From positions 56,770 to 120,769 of the forward strand of contig DIJC01000024.1 in the NCBI GenBank assembly GCA_002421005.1: a stretch of 64,000 nt of DNA, given 5' to 3'. Every line of letters starts with the position of its first letter. Position 1 is the first letter of the stretch. A program made the position numbers and the translations under genes. Of the stretch, positions 34,654 through 43,389 are shown in pieces. The notes under the pieces are model-generated. The model did no database searches and had not been told where the DNA came from. It saw only the letters and a program-made list of their open reading frames with translations. This DNA is from Enterobacteriaceae bacterium UBA5654. GTDB taxonomy: Bacteria > Pseudomonadota > Gammaproteobacteria > Enterobacterales > Enterobacteriaceae.

Positions 34654-34944
34654 ATGCAACAGCTCACTCACGAAAACGTTATTCTGGAACTCACCGTGCG
34701 CAACCACCCTGGCGTTATGACCCACGTCTGCGGCCTGTTTGCCCGTCGTGCGTTTAACGTTGAAGGCATTCTGTGTCTGCCGCTACGGGACACCGAGCTC
34801 AGCCGTATCTGGCTGCTGGTCAACGACGACTGGCGGCTGGAGCAGATGATAAGCCAGGTCGAAAAACTGGAGGACGTGGTAAAAATCAACCGCAGCCAGT
34901 CTGATCCGACGATGTTTAACAAAATATCGGTGTTCTTTGAGTAA
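34654..34944 (+). CDS. ilvN: Acetolactate synthase I regulatory subunit
   Basis: 96-residue ACT-domain subunit (LELTVRNHPGVMTHVCGLFARR) that binds valine and gives feedback inhibition of IlvB. Same length as in E. coli. Terminated by the hairpin at 34953-34983. Confidence 0.97.
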   Translation: MQQLTHENVILELTVRNHPGVMTHVCGLFARRAFNVEGILCLPLRDTELSRIWLLVNDDWRLEQMISQVEKLEDVVKINRSQSDPTMFNKISVFFE

Positions 34945-34952
34945 ATCTTGCA

Positions 34953-34983
34953 GGCTGAACGAGGGGTAATCCCTTGTTCAGCC
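34953..34983 (+). terminator. ilvBN terminator
   Basis: GGCTGAAC / GTTCAGCC stem extended by GAGGG/CCCTT partial pairing; follows ilvN by 8 bases. Short T-run only. Confidence 0.7.
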
Positions 34984-35206
34984 AGAATTTACTAATTGAT
35001 GAGTGTGTTATTTCTTTGCATAAAATGAGTAGCTTATCAAAAAATGTTGAGCGGCTAACGAAGACCTGTTTTTTAATATCCCTTCAATTATTAATGGTGC
35101 TTTTTTAGATACACATAACCGCTCTATATGCCACATATGGTGACTTTACGGTATCATTTTGGAATGGTATTATGGCGGAATTCTTAATATTATGAGCGTG
35201 TAAGTG
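34984..35206. other. AT-rich gap before the glycosyltransferase gene
   Basis: Very AT-rich region with no gene. It must hold the promoter of the gene at 35207; no confident hexamers. The uhpABCT genes that follow ilvN in E. coli are absent. Confidence 0.5.
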
Positions 35207-36244
35207 ATGGATATCGTTGAACATTTGTTTATTGTTTGCTCCCCGCTTCAGCTCAGAATTGTTTCGCAAATTAAACAGCGATATAGCAATTATCGCTTCC
35301 ATGTGATCTACCTCAAGACCAAAGTCGAGCTAAAACCTTATATCTACGAAGCGGTAAATAACGATTTCGCTTCTGGCCTGGTTGCCAATATGGACTATGG
35401 TTTTTTTAATATTCTTAAAATAAAAAACTTTCTTAATCGTAAGAACATTGCCTGTGTTTATATGGCGAACATTAGCCATCTTTCTATTCAGTACATATTG
35501 AAGTTGTTGCCCCGCAACGTCAAAATAAGAACCTTTGATGACGGTATTTTAAGTATTAACTCGGTAGGTTATCTGGATAAACAGATAAAACTCCGTAAAG
35601 GTCTTAGCCGCAAGCTCACTCAGGCATGGCTTGGCACGCCTTACAACATCAGAGATATCGCTGAAAAAAGCGAGTTGCATTTTTCGATTGTTAATAAAGA
35701 AAGCAACAACCGTAATGTTAAATGCGATATTGTGTATCTTGATATTATTTCGAATGACTATCTGACGGCATCCCATCACACCGCCATTGCGCGCAATCAG
35801 GGGGAAATCAATGTTTTTGTCGGATCTAAATTCAAAGATATTCTCCATAGTAAAAATGATGATAACCTTGCGGCACTGGTAAATAAAATAAAGCATATTT
35901 CCGACCGTCATCGCGCTTTTCAATATTTAAGGCATCCACGAGAGAAAAGCAGTCAGCGTTTCGGTATGGAAGAGATCGTCCTGGATTCGATCTCCGAAGA
36001 TTACATCTGCCAGCTCTCGACGCGCTATCAGCGCGTCAACGTCTTTGGCTTCGCCAGTACCTGCCAGCTCAACGTGATGAAATTAGACAATGTTCACATC
36101 ACGCTGCTAAAAACCTCGCTGATCCGGCCTGATATTCGTGATTCCTTCGCGCTGTTTGCAAATAGCGAAAAGGTGGACATCCTTGACCTGGATGAACCTT
36201 CTGCGGTCAGCGAACCGCTTATTCACTCTCAGAATCTGGCGTAA
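35207..36244 (+). CDS. Putative glycosyltransferase, GT52/sialyltransferase type
   Basis: 345-residue protein without close recognisable E. coli K-12 counterpart. The N-terminus LFIVCSPLQLRIV is the start typical of GT52 (lipooligosaccharide sialyltransferase) proteins. Three motifs of bacterial sialyltransferases are present in order: D/E-D/E-G as Asp111-Asp112-Gly113 (TFDDGILS), HP as His243-Pro244 (LRHPREK) and S-S/T as Ser284-Thr285 (GFASTCQ). It may therefore add sialic acid or a related sugar to LPS or capsule. AT-rich compared with neighbours, alone, without other surface-sugar genes: probably horizontally acquired. A GTG at 35204 is an alternative start. Its 3' end overlaps deoQ by 26 bases, convergent. 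Confidence 0.75.
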   Translation: MDIVEHLFIVCSPLQLRIVSQIKQRYSNYRFHVIYLKTKVELKPYIYEAVNNDFASGLVANMDYGFFNILKIKNFLNRKNIACVYMANISHLSIQYILKLLPRNVKIRTFDDGILSINSVGYLDKQIKLRKGLSRKLTQAWLGTPYNIRDIAEKSELHFSIVNKESNNRNVKCDIVYLDIISNDYLTASHHTAIARNQGEINVFVGSKFKDILHSKNDDNLAALVNKIKHISDRHRAFQYLRHPREKSSQRFGMEEIVLDSISEDYICQLSTRYQRVNVFGFASTCQLNVMKLDNVHITLLKTSLIRPDIRDSFALFANSEKVDILDLDEPSAVSEPLIHSQNLA

Positions 36245-37004
36245 TTACTTTTACGGAGCCGTTCCGGCACTGGGCGGCATACTCTGTCGGTAGCGGCCGG
36301 TCGCTGATCAGCACGTCAAACGCGGAAAGCGCTCCCAGACTGGCGGGCGCAACTTCATCAAATAGCGCATGGCGCGCCAGCAGGATTTTGCGCAGGCCGT
36401 GATCCATCGCTTTGCGTTTGGTGGCGAGGTCGTCCGCATTAAACCAGGTCACGCCGAAGTGAGTATGTACGCCGCTGGCGGAAATAAAGACTTTGCGCGG
36501 GTTAAGCGAATCGAGTGGTGATGGATTATTGGCGTCGTAGAAAGCGTCACTCTTCGCGCGATAAGTTCCCCCGCACAGAACCGCCGTCGCGTTCGCCTTT
36601 TCATTCAGCGCCACAAAAACCCGATGTGAATAGCAGATGCCGGTAAAGGTAATGTCATCGGGGATCATGCTGATAACCAGCGGCATTTCCGCGCCGTTAT
36701 CAAAAAAAACCAGATCGTTTTCGTTGACCAGTCCCGCAGCCAGAATCGCCAGCGGAACGTCATCCTGATGATGAGGCGCGGGTGGCAGCGAAGATGCCAC
36801 GGGCTGGGCAGGCTTGTTCACCATCACGATATAACCCCCGAGCAGGGTCAGCGGCAGGGGATCGGGGCTTTCCTGACTGAAATCGCGGCGAATGGTCATC
36901 ACCGACACTTCCAGCATCCGCGCCGCCTCTTTAAGGTGGATACGATCGGTCTTTTTCAGAAGCTCCATCAGGCGACGAATACGTTCTTTTTGTTTGGTCT
37001 CCAT
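36219..37004 (-). CDS. deoQ: DeoR-family repressor of the deoxyribose operon
   Basis: 261-residue DeoR-family repressor, closely similar in layout to E. coli DeoR (METKQKERIRRLMELLKK, HTH HLKEAARMLEVSVMTIRRDF, LLGGYIVMVN). Divergent from a PfkB kinase, a FucP-type permease and a DUF4432 protein, the exact layout of deoQ-deoK-deoP-deoX described in Salmonella and pathogenic E. coli. Start at 37004 fits the family N-terminus; the ORF could extend to 37046. Overlaps the convergent glycosyltransferase by 26 bases. Confidence 0.85.
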   Translation of the reverse strand: METKQKERIRRLMELLKKTDRIHLKEAARMLEVSVMTIRRDFSQESPDPLPLTLLGGYIVMVNKPAQPVASSLPPAPHHQDDVPLAILAAGLVNENDLVFFDNGAEMPLVISMIPDDITFTGICYSHRVFVALNEKANATAVLCGGTYRAKSDAFYDANNPSPLDSLNPRKVFISASGVHTHFGVTWFNADDLATKRKAMDHGLRKILLARHALFDEVAPASLGALSAFDVLISDRPLPTEYAAQCRNGSVKVITPDSESE

Positions 37005-37327
37005 TTTCCCTCTCATCAGACGCGGATAATGTTTCGTGAGTAACATTTTCTTGTCGTCAGTAACATGGCGACCATGAGTTACTATACTGTGCGCAAATGT
37101 GAAAGAAAAGCCCGTTATGCGGCGTATTTCGCGATATAACCGTCAAATTATCAACTGATTATCCTTTTATGAAGCCACAGACGCTGGCAGAACTTCCCGT
37201 AGATTGAGTAAATTCCAGGCGAGGAAATCGTTGCATAATCGCGATCCTAGTCACAAATGATACTAAAATAACATGCTAATGTTACGATAATATCATTGTT
37301 ATGTGATTGTTTCCGAGAGGTAGTAAA
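37005..37327. promoter_or_regulatory. deoQ / deoK divergent control region
   Basis: 323-base AT-rich region. Candidate operators: palindrome TAACAT-gcta-ATGTTA (37269-37284) close to deoK, and an imperfect GTAACATGG ... CCATGAGTTAC inverted repeat at about 37060-37082 close to deoQ; both share the GTAACAT/ATGTTAC element. TCACAAATG and TGTGATTG half-sites near 37251 and 37301 could be parts of CRP sites. Confidence 0.55.
37269..37284. promoter_or_regulatory. Candidate DeoQ operator
   Basis: Perfect 6-base arms TAACAT / ATGTTA with GCTA between, 44 bases before deoK. DeoR of E. coli recognises TGTTA-type inverted repeats, so the sequence type fits. Confidence 0.5.
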
Positions 37328-38248
37328 ATGGATATCGCGGTTATCGGCTCCAACATGGTGGATCTCATCACCTACACCCACCAGATGCCTAAAGAGGGCG
37401 AAACGCTTGAAGCGCCCGCGTTCAAAATCGGCTGCGGCGGCAAGGGGGCGAACCAGGCTGTGGCGGCCGCCAAGCTGAATTCTAAAGTGCTGATGCTGAC
37501 CAAAGTCGGCGACGATATTTTTGCTGATAATACCATTCGTAACCTGGAGTCATGGGGCATCAATACCACCTATGTGGAGAAAGTCCCCTGTACCAGCAGC
37601 GGCGTGGCGCCTATTTTTGTTAATCCCAATTCCAGCAACAGCATTCTGATTATTAAAGGGGCTAACAAATTCCTCTCCCCGGAGGATATCGACCGCGCGG
37701 CAGAAGATTTAAAAAAATGCCAGCTTATTGTTCTGCAACTGGAAGTTCAGCTGGAGACGGTGTATCACGCCATCGAATTCGGCAAAAAACACGGCATCAA
37801 AGTGCTGTTAAATCCGGCTCCGGCGCTGCGCGAACTGGATATGTCGTATACCTGTAAATGCGATTTCTTTGTGCCTAATGAAACCGAGCTGGAAATTCTG
37901 ACCGGAATGCCGGTGGACACTCACGATAATATTCGTGCCGCCGCCCGTAGTCTGATCGAAAAAGGGTTGAATAATATTATTGTCACAATGGGCGAAAAAG
38001 GTGCGCTGTGGTTAACGCGCGACCAGGAAGTCCATGTTCCCTCTTATAAAGTCAATGCCGTCGACACCAGCGGCGCGGGCGACGCCTTTATCGGTTGCTT
38101 TGCGCATTATTACGTCCAGAGCGGAGATGTTGAAACCGCCATGAAAAAAGCCTCTCTCTTCGCCGCTTTTAGCGTGACGGGAAAAGGCACTCAGTCGTCA
38201 TATCCCAGCATTGAGCAATTCAATGAATTTCTGGCATTAAACGAATAA
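37328..38248 (+). CDS. deoK: Deoxyribokinase
   Basis: PfkB-family kinase, 306 residues, the length of Salmonella DeoK. Signature 1 GCGGKGANQAVAAAK (residues 36-50) and signature 2 DTSGAGDAFIGCF with catalytic Asp252. It phosphorylates 2-deoxy-D-ribose to deoxyribose 5-phosphate, which DeoC splits to acetaldehyde and glyceraldehyde 3-phosphate. A ribokinase role is the alternative; the operon partners favour deoxyribose. Start ATG at 37328 follows GAGAGGTAG. Confidence 0.88.
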   Translation: MDIAVIGSNMVDLITYTHQMPKEGETLEAPAFKIGCGGKGANQAVAAAKLNSKVLMLTKVGDDIFADNTIRNLESWGINTTYVEKVPCTSSGVAPIFVNPNSSNSILIIKGANKFLSPEDIDRAAEDLKKCQLIVLQLEVQLETVYHAIEFGKKHGIKVLLNPAPALRELDMSYTCKCDFFVPNETELEILTGMPVDTHDNIRAAARSLIEKGLNNIIVTMGEKGALWLTRDQEVHVPSYKVNAVDTSGAGDAFIGCFAHYYVQSGDVETAMKKASLFAAFSVTGKGTQSSYPSIEQFNEFLALNE

Positions 38249-38275
38249 TCACCCTGCACAGTAAAAGGTAGCACT

Positions 38276-39592
38276 ATGAACGATAAAAACATCGTTCAGA
38301 TGCCTGACGGGTATCTGAATAAAACACCTCTGTTCCAGTTTATTTTGTTATCCTGCCTGTTCCCACTCTGGGGATGCGCGGCTGCGTTAAATGATATTTT
38401 AATTACCCAGTTCAAAAGTGTTTTTTCATTAAGTAACTTCGCATCGGCGCTGGTACAAAGCGCCTTTTACGGCGGTTATTTTTTAATTGCGATCCCGGCC
38501 TCGCTGGTCATTAAAAAAACCAGCTACAAAGTGGCTATTTTAACCGGCCTGACGCTGTATATCGTTGGCTGTACCCTGTTCTTCCCCGCCTCGCACATGG
38601 CCACCTACACCATGTTCCTGGCGGCGATTTTCGCCATCGCCATTGGTCTGAGCTTCCTGGAAACGGCGGCAAACACTTACAGTTCAATGATTGGACCGAG
38701 GGCTTACGCCACGCTGCGCCTCAACATCAGCCAGACCTTCTACCCGATTGGTGCGGCGGCAGGGATCCTGCTGGGGAAATATCTGGTCTTCTCCGAAGGC
38801 GAGAGTTTGCAAAAACAGATGGCGGGCATGAACGCGGAGCAGATCCACAACTTCAAAGTCTTGATGCTGGAAAACACGCTGGAGCCGTATAAGTACATGA
38901 TTATGGTGCTGGTTGTGGTGATGGTGCTGTTCCTGCTGACCCGCTTCCCGACCTGTAAAGTGGCGCAAACGGCAAGCCACAGACGCCCGTCGGCAATGGA
39001 TACGCTGCGCTATCTGGCGAGCAATGCCCGCTTCCGTCGCGGTATTCTGGCGCAATTCCTTTATGTCGGGATGCAGGTTGCGGTCTGGTCTTTCACCATT
39101 CGTCTGGCGCTGGAACTGGGTGACATTAACGAGCGCGATGCTTCCAACTTTATGGTCTACAGCTTCGCCTGTTTCTTCATTGGCAAATTCATCGCCAATA
39201 TCCTGATGACCCGTTTTAACCCGGAAAAAGTGCTGATCCTCTATTCCATCATCGGCGCGCTGTTCCTCGTCTATGTCGCGCTGGCACCCAGCTTCAGCGC
39301 GGTCTACGTCGCGGTATTAGTGAGCGTGCTGTTCGGACCCTGCTGGGCGACGATCTATGCCGGAACGCTGGATACGGTGGATAACGAACATACAGAAATG
39401 GCGGGCGCGGTGATCGTCATGGCGATTGTTGGCGCGGCGGTAGTCCCGGCGGTTCAGGGCTACGTGGCGGACATGCTGCACTCGCTCCAGCTTTCCTTCC
39501 TCGTTTCAATGCTGTGCTTTGTGTATGTGGGCATCTACTTCTGGCGTGAAAGCAAGGTCCGGCGCAACCTGACCGCAGCCACGGCTTCCTGA
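38276..39592 (+). CDS. deoP: Deoxyribose permease, FucP-type MFS
   Basis: 438-residue MFS transporter of the fucose:H+ symporter family (FLLSCLFPLWGCAAALNDILI type N-terminus: LLSCLFPLWGCAAALND; FLETAANTYSSMIGP in the fourth helix region). Twelve predicted helices. Lies 27 bases after deoK and 11 before deoX, so a single operon. Imports 2-deoxyribose by inference from context. Confidence 0.86.
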   Translation: MNDKNIVQMPDGYLNKTPLFQFILLSCLFPLWGCAAALNDILITQFKSVFSLSNFASALVQSAFYGGYFLIAIPASLVIKKTSYKVAILTGLTLYIVGCTLFFPASHMATYTMFLAAIFAIAIGLSFLETAANTYSSMIGPRAYATLRLNISQTFYPIGAAAGILLGKYLVFSEGESLQKQMAGMNAEQIHNFKVLMLENTLEPYKYMIMVLVVVMVLFLLTRFPTCKVAQTASHRRPSAMDTLRYLASNARFRRGILAQFLYVGMQVAVWSFTIRLALELGDINERDASNFMVYSFACFFIGKFIANILMTRFNPEKVLILYSIIGALFLVYVALAPSFSAVYVAVLVSVLFGPCWATIYAGTLDTVDNEHTEMAGAVIVMAIVGAAVVPAVQGYVADMLHSLQLSFLVSMLCFVYVGIYFWRESKVRRNLTAATAS

Positions 39593-39603
39593 GGAGAACA
39601 ATC

Positions 39604-40617
39604 ATGACAACGCGTTTAACGCTCTGGCGGGAACTGTTCAGCGAACAGCCGCGTATCCTGCTTGAAAATGACGATTTCACCGTTACGGCCTTCCGCTATG
39701 CCAGTGGCGTCGAGGGGCTGCGCGTCGCCAACGCGCGCGGGCATCTGGTCATTCTTCCCTGGATGGGGCAAATGATTTGGGATGCGGTGTTTGACGGGCA
39801 GGATCTGACCATGCGCAACATGTTCAGCCAGCCGAAGCCCGCCGGTGAAATCGTGGAAACCTACGGCTGTTTCGCCTTTCACTCCGGCCTGCTGGCGAAC
39901 GGCTGCCCGTCGCCGGAAGATACCCATCCGCTGCATGGCGAAATGGCCTGCGCCCGGATGGACGACGCCTGGCTGGAACTGGCGGGTGATAGCCTGCGCA
40001 TTGGCGGAGGCTATGAATACGTGATGGGCTTCGGCCATCATTATCAGGCGCAGCCTGCGGTCGTCATGCATAAAGGCAGCGCGCTGTTTGATATTCAGAT
40101 GGCGGTAACTAACCTGGCATCGGTTGCCATGCCGCTCCAGTACATGTGCCATATGAATTATGCTTACGTGGCGCAGGCGACCTTCAGCCAGAACGTGCCG
40201 GACGAGGCGCTGACGCTGCGCGAGTCGGTTCCGGCACACGTTAAACCGACGGAACAGTGGCTGGCTTTCAATCAGCGAATTTTGCAGGGGGAAGCCTCGC
40301 TGGAAATCCTTAATGAGCCGCACTATTACGACCCGGAGATCGTCTTTTTTGCCGACAAACTCGATCGCTATGCAAGCGCGCCAGAGTTTCGCATGATCGC
40401 CCCCGATGGCACCACGTTCGTCACGCGATTCTCCAGCGCTGACTTCAATTACGTCACGCGCTGGATCCTCTACAACGGCGATCAGCAGGTTGCCGCCTTT
40501 GCGCTCCCCGCTACCTGCCGCCCGGAGGGTTTCCTGGCTGCGCAAAACAACGGCACCCTGGCGCATCTTGAGCCGCAGCAAACGCGCCGCTTCAGTGTGA
40601 CGACCGGTATTGCCTGA
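39604..40617 (+). CDS. deoX: DeoX, DUF4432 aldose-epimerase-like protein
   Basis: 337-residue protein of the aldose-1-epimerase-like DUF4432 family (HPLHGEMACARMD, VNY-type sugar-binding residues; HMNYAYVAQATF). Part of deoKPX; it may interconvert deoxyribose anomers or isomers. The role has not been settled in known operons. Followed by a GC hairpin at 40624-40646. Confidence 0.83.
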   Translation: MTTRLTLWRELFSEQPRILLENDDFTVTAFRYASGVEGLRVANARGHLVILPWMGQMIWDAVFDGQDLTMRNMFSQPKPAGEIVETYGCFAFHSGLLANGCPSPEDTHPLHGEMACARMDDAWLELAGDSLRIGGGYEYVMGFGHHYQAQPAVVMHKGSALFDIQMAVTNLASVAMPLQYMCHMNYAYVAQATFSQNVPDEALTLRESVPAHVKPTEQWLAFNQRILQGEASLEILNEPHYYDPEIVFFADKLDRYASAPEFRMIAPDGTTFVTRFSSADFNYVTRWILYNGDQQVAAFALPATCRPEGFLAAQNNGTLAHLEPQQTRRFSVTTGIA

Positions 40618-40623
40618 TTTCCC

Positions 40624-40646
40624 CCGGCCAGACTGCTGCTGGCCGG
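40624..40646 (+). terminator. Hairpin after deoX
   Basis: CCGGCCAG / CTGGCCGG, perfect 8-bp stem with a 7-base loop, 6 bases after the deoX stop. T-run is absent. Confidence 0.5.
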
Positions 40647-40807
40647 TCAATAAAACTCTCGCGTAAAATCTGACCCTTCCTGAGCCGCAAATTCCGCAAA
40701 TGAGGCATAGTGTGGGAGTATGTCCTGTTAACAGAACCCACCCATTGTGTATCATACGATGCTGTTACGCGGCTGCGCTGCCCCGAAGGACGTTAAGTGA
40801 GAGATGC

Positions 40808-41260
40808 ATGATCTGGATAATGCTGGCAACGCTGGTCGTTGTGTTTGTAGTCGGATTTCGGGTATTAACCTCCGGCTCCCGCCGGGCGATCCGCCGCCTG
40901 AGCGAGCGGTTGTCGCTGACGCCGGAGCCGATCGAGTCAATGATTGACCAGATGGGTAAAACGGCTGGTCACGAGTATTTACAGTACCTTGAGCGACCGG
41001 ATGAATCGCATCTGCAAAATGCCGCCCAGGTTTTGCTGATCTGGCAGGTTTCGGTGGTGGATAGCAGCGAACAGAATCTGCTGCGCTGGCACCGGCTGCT
41101 GCAAAAAGCGCGGCTGGCCGCGCCGATTACCGATACCCAGCTCCGTCTGGCGCAGGGTTTTTTACGCGAGCTGGAGCCGGAAGCCTGGGAGCTGAATGCC
41201 TTTCAGACGCGCTATAACGCGCTGTTTATGCCGGAAGAGGGCGTGTTCTGGCTGCACTGA
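40808..41260 (+). CDS. yicN: YicN, DUF1198 membrane-anchored protein
   Basis: 150-residue protein, identical in length to E. coli YicN. One N-terminal membrane helix (WIMLATLVVVFVVGFRVL) followed by a cytoplasmic part with PDESHLQNAAQVLLIWQV. Function unknown. ATG at 40808; the ORF upstream (40700) is not conserved in type. Marks the return to E. coli gene order after the deo insertion. Confidence 0.92.
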   Translation: MIWIMLATLVVVFVVGFRVLTSGSRRAIRRLSERLSLTPEPIESMIDQMGKTAGHEYLQYLERPDESHLQNAAQVLLIWQVSVVDSSEQNLLRWHRLLQKARLAAPITDTQLRLAQGFLRELEPEAWELNAFQTRYNALFMPEEGVFWLH

Positions 41261-41304
41261 TGGGATGGGGGCTTTCGGGCGCGTACTTTCCCCCCTCTCC
41301 CTAA

Positions 41305-41992
41305 CCCTCTCCCTCAAGGGAGAGGGAACTGACCGAGCGCGGGGTGACGTCCGGTGCCGGTTTTCGCACTCACCCTGACCCTCTCCCTCAAGGGAGAGGG
41401 AACTGACCGGGCGCGGGATGACGTCCGGCGTTGGTTTTCCCCCTTTCCCTGACCCTCTCCCTCAAGGGAGAGGGAACCGACCGAGCGCGGGGTGAAGTCC
41501 GGTGCCGGTTTCCCCCCTCTCCCTGACCCTCTCCCTCGAGGGAGAGGGAACTGACCGGGCGCGGGGTGACGTCTGGTGCCGGTTTTCGCCCTCTCCCTGA
41601 CCCTCTCCCTCAAGGGAGAGGGAACTGACCGGGCGTGGGGTGACGTCCGGCGTCGGTTTTCCCCCTCTCCCTGACCCTCTCCCTCAAGGGAGAGGGAACT
41701 GACCGAGCGCGGGGTGAAGTCCGGTGCCGGTTTTCGCACTCTCCCTGACCCTCTCCCTTGAGGGAGAGGGAACTGACCGGGCGCGGGGTGACGTCTGGTG
41801 CCGGTTTCCCCCCTCTCCCTGACCCTCTCCCTCGAGGGAGAGGGAACTGACCGGGCGCGGGGTGACGTCCGGTGCCGGTTTTCCCCCTCTCCCTGACCCT
41901 CTCCCTTAAGGGAGAGGGAACCGACCGAGTGCGGGGTGACGTCCGGTGCCGGTTTTTCCCCTCTCCCTGACCCTCTCCCTCAAGGGAGAGGG
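41305..41992. repeat. Ten 74-bp tandem repeats with a 22-bp palindrome
   Basis: Direct repeats with an exact 74-base period. Units start at 41305, 41379, 41453, 41527, 41601, 41675, 41749, 41823, 41897 and 41971; the last is partial. Every unit opens with CCCTCTCCCT-NN-AGGGAGAGGG, where NN is CA, CG, TG or TA, then GAACTGACCGRGCGCGGGG-type sequence, TGAMGTCYGG and a CT-rich tail. Units differ at a few positions only, so the array arose by recent duplication. As 74 is not a multiple of 3 the array has no single reading frame; minus-strand ORFs here are artefacts. Located between yicN and nepI. Confidence 0.97.
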
Positions 41993-42050
41993 AACCGATC
42001 AGCGTGCAGGCCGGGCGATCCACCTAACCCCAACCGTGGCACGTCCTGCT

Positions 42051-42071
42051 CCCTCTCCCTGTGGGAGAGGG
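42051..42071. repeat. Solo palindrome next to the tandem array
   Basis: CCCTCTCCC-tgt-GGGAGAGGG followed by CTGGGGTGAGGG. Same core as the array units but with a different flank, as in the dispersed genomic form seen at 29512. Confidence 0.85.
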
Positions 42072-42207
42072 CTGGGGTGAGGGCTTTTCCCCGCCACCGC
42101 CACCAAAACACACCTGTTCCGCCTATAGTTGCCGAAACGTTAAGTAGATCACATTCAAAATGTTACACTGTGCGGCTGAACGTTAAAAATCACCCCAGGT
42201 CATTATC

Positions 42208-43389
42208 ATGAGTGAGCATCATCTCCACACCCCGCAGGATGAAGTCAGACGCCCGAACTGGGCGGCGGTATTTGCCGTGGCGTTTTGCGTCGCGTGCCTG
42301 ATTACCGTTGAGTTTTTACCGGTGAGCCTGCTGACGCCGATGGCGCAGGATCTGGGGATTTCCGAAGGGCTGGCCGGGCAATCCGTTACCGTCACCGCGT
42401 TTGTGGCGATGTTCTCCAGCCTGTTTATTACGCAGACAATTCGCGCCACCGACCGCCGCTACGTGGTGATCGTGTTCGCGATTTTGTTAACCCTCTCCTG
42501 TCTGCTGGTGTCTTTCGCCGGGAATTTCACCCTGCTGCTATTAGGCCGAGCCTGCCTGGGGCTGGCGCTCGGCGGCTTCTGGGCAATGTCGGCCTCGCTG
42601 ACCATGCGCCTGGTGCCCGCGCGTACCGTGCCGAAAGCGCTGTCGATCATTTTCGGCGCGGTTTCCATTGCGCTGGTGATTGCCGCGCCGCTGGGCAGCT
42701 TTTTGGGCGGGATTATCGGCTGGCGCAACGTATTTAACGCGGCGGCGCTGATGGGCTTCATCTGCATCATCTGGGTATGGAAAACCCTGCCGTCACTGCC
42801 GGGCAAATCGGAACATCATCAGAATATGTTCGGCTTACTGAAGCGTCCTGGCGTGTTGGCGGGGATGATCGCCATCTTTATGTCCTTCGCCGGACAGTTT
42901 GCCTTCTTTACTTATATCCGCCCGATTTTCACCACCCTGTCAGGGTTTGATGTCGATGGCCTGACGCTGGTGCTGCTGAGCTTTGGTATCGCCAGCTTCA
43001 TTGGCACCTCCTTCTCGGCACCGATCCTCAAACGCTCGGTAAAAATGGCGCTGGCCTGTGCGCCGCTGGTTCTGGCGCTCAGCGCGCTGGTGCTGATCCT
43101 GTGGGGAACCGATAAAACCGTTGCGGCAATCTTGGCGGTGGTATGGGGGCTGGCGTTTGCGCTGGTGCCGGTGGGCTGGTCAACGTGGATCACCCGCACT
43201 CTTTCCGATCAGGCAGAAAAAGCCGGATCGATCCAGGTCGCGGTGATCCAGCTTGCCAATACCTGCGGCGCGGCGATCGGCGGTTACGCTCTTGATAACC
43301 TCGGCCTGCTGTCACCGCTGGTACTTTCCGGCAGCCTGATGCTGCTGACGGCGCTACTGGTGGCAACAAAAGTGCGCATGAAGGGCTAG
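42208..43389 (+). CDS. nepI: Purine ribonucleoside exporter NepI
   Basis: 393-residue MFS drug:H+ antiporter-1 family protein, very similar to E. coli NepI (396), which exports inosine and guanosine. Twelve predicted helices; FLPVSLLTPMAQDLGISEG and RACLGLALGGFWAMSASL are hallmark segments. Starts at ATG 42208. Its 3' end overlaps the convergent yicL by 4 bases. Confidence 0.93.
   Translation: MSEHHLHTPQDEVRRPNWAAVFAVAFCVACLITVEFLPVSLLTPMAQDLGISEGLAGQSVTVTAFVAMFSSLFITQTIRATDRRYVVIVFAILLTLSCLLVSFAGNFTLLLLGRACLGLALGGFWAMSASLTMRLVPARTVPKALSIIFGAVSIALVIAAPLGSFLGGIIGWRNVFNAAALMGFICIIWVWKTLPSLPGKSEHHQNMFGLLKRPGVLAGMIAIFMSFAGQFAFFTYIRPIFTTLSGFDVDGLTLVLLSFGIASFIGTSFSAPILKRSVKMALACAPLVLALSALVLILWGTDKTVAAILAVVWGLAFALVPVGWSTWITRTLSDQAEKAGSIQVAVIQLANTCGAAIGGYALDNLGLLSPLVLSGSLMLLTALLVATKVRMKG

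Noticed and set aside
41305..41992. CRISPR array
   Set aside because: Regular spacing, but the 52 bases between palindromes are themselves repeated nearly identically, so there are no unique spacers; no cas genes are near.
41314..42023. Two minus-strand ORFs of 141 and 137 codons in the repeat array
   Set aside because: They are repeated GREGxGRG-type translations of the 74-bp tandem units; the period is not a multiple of three and there is no start signal or known family.
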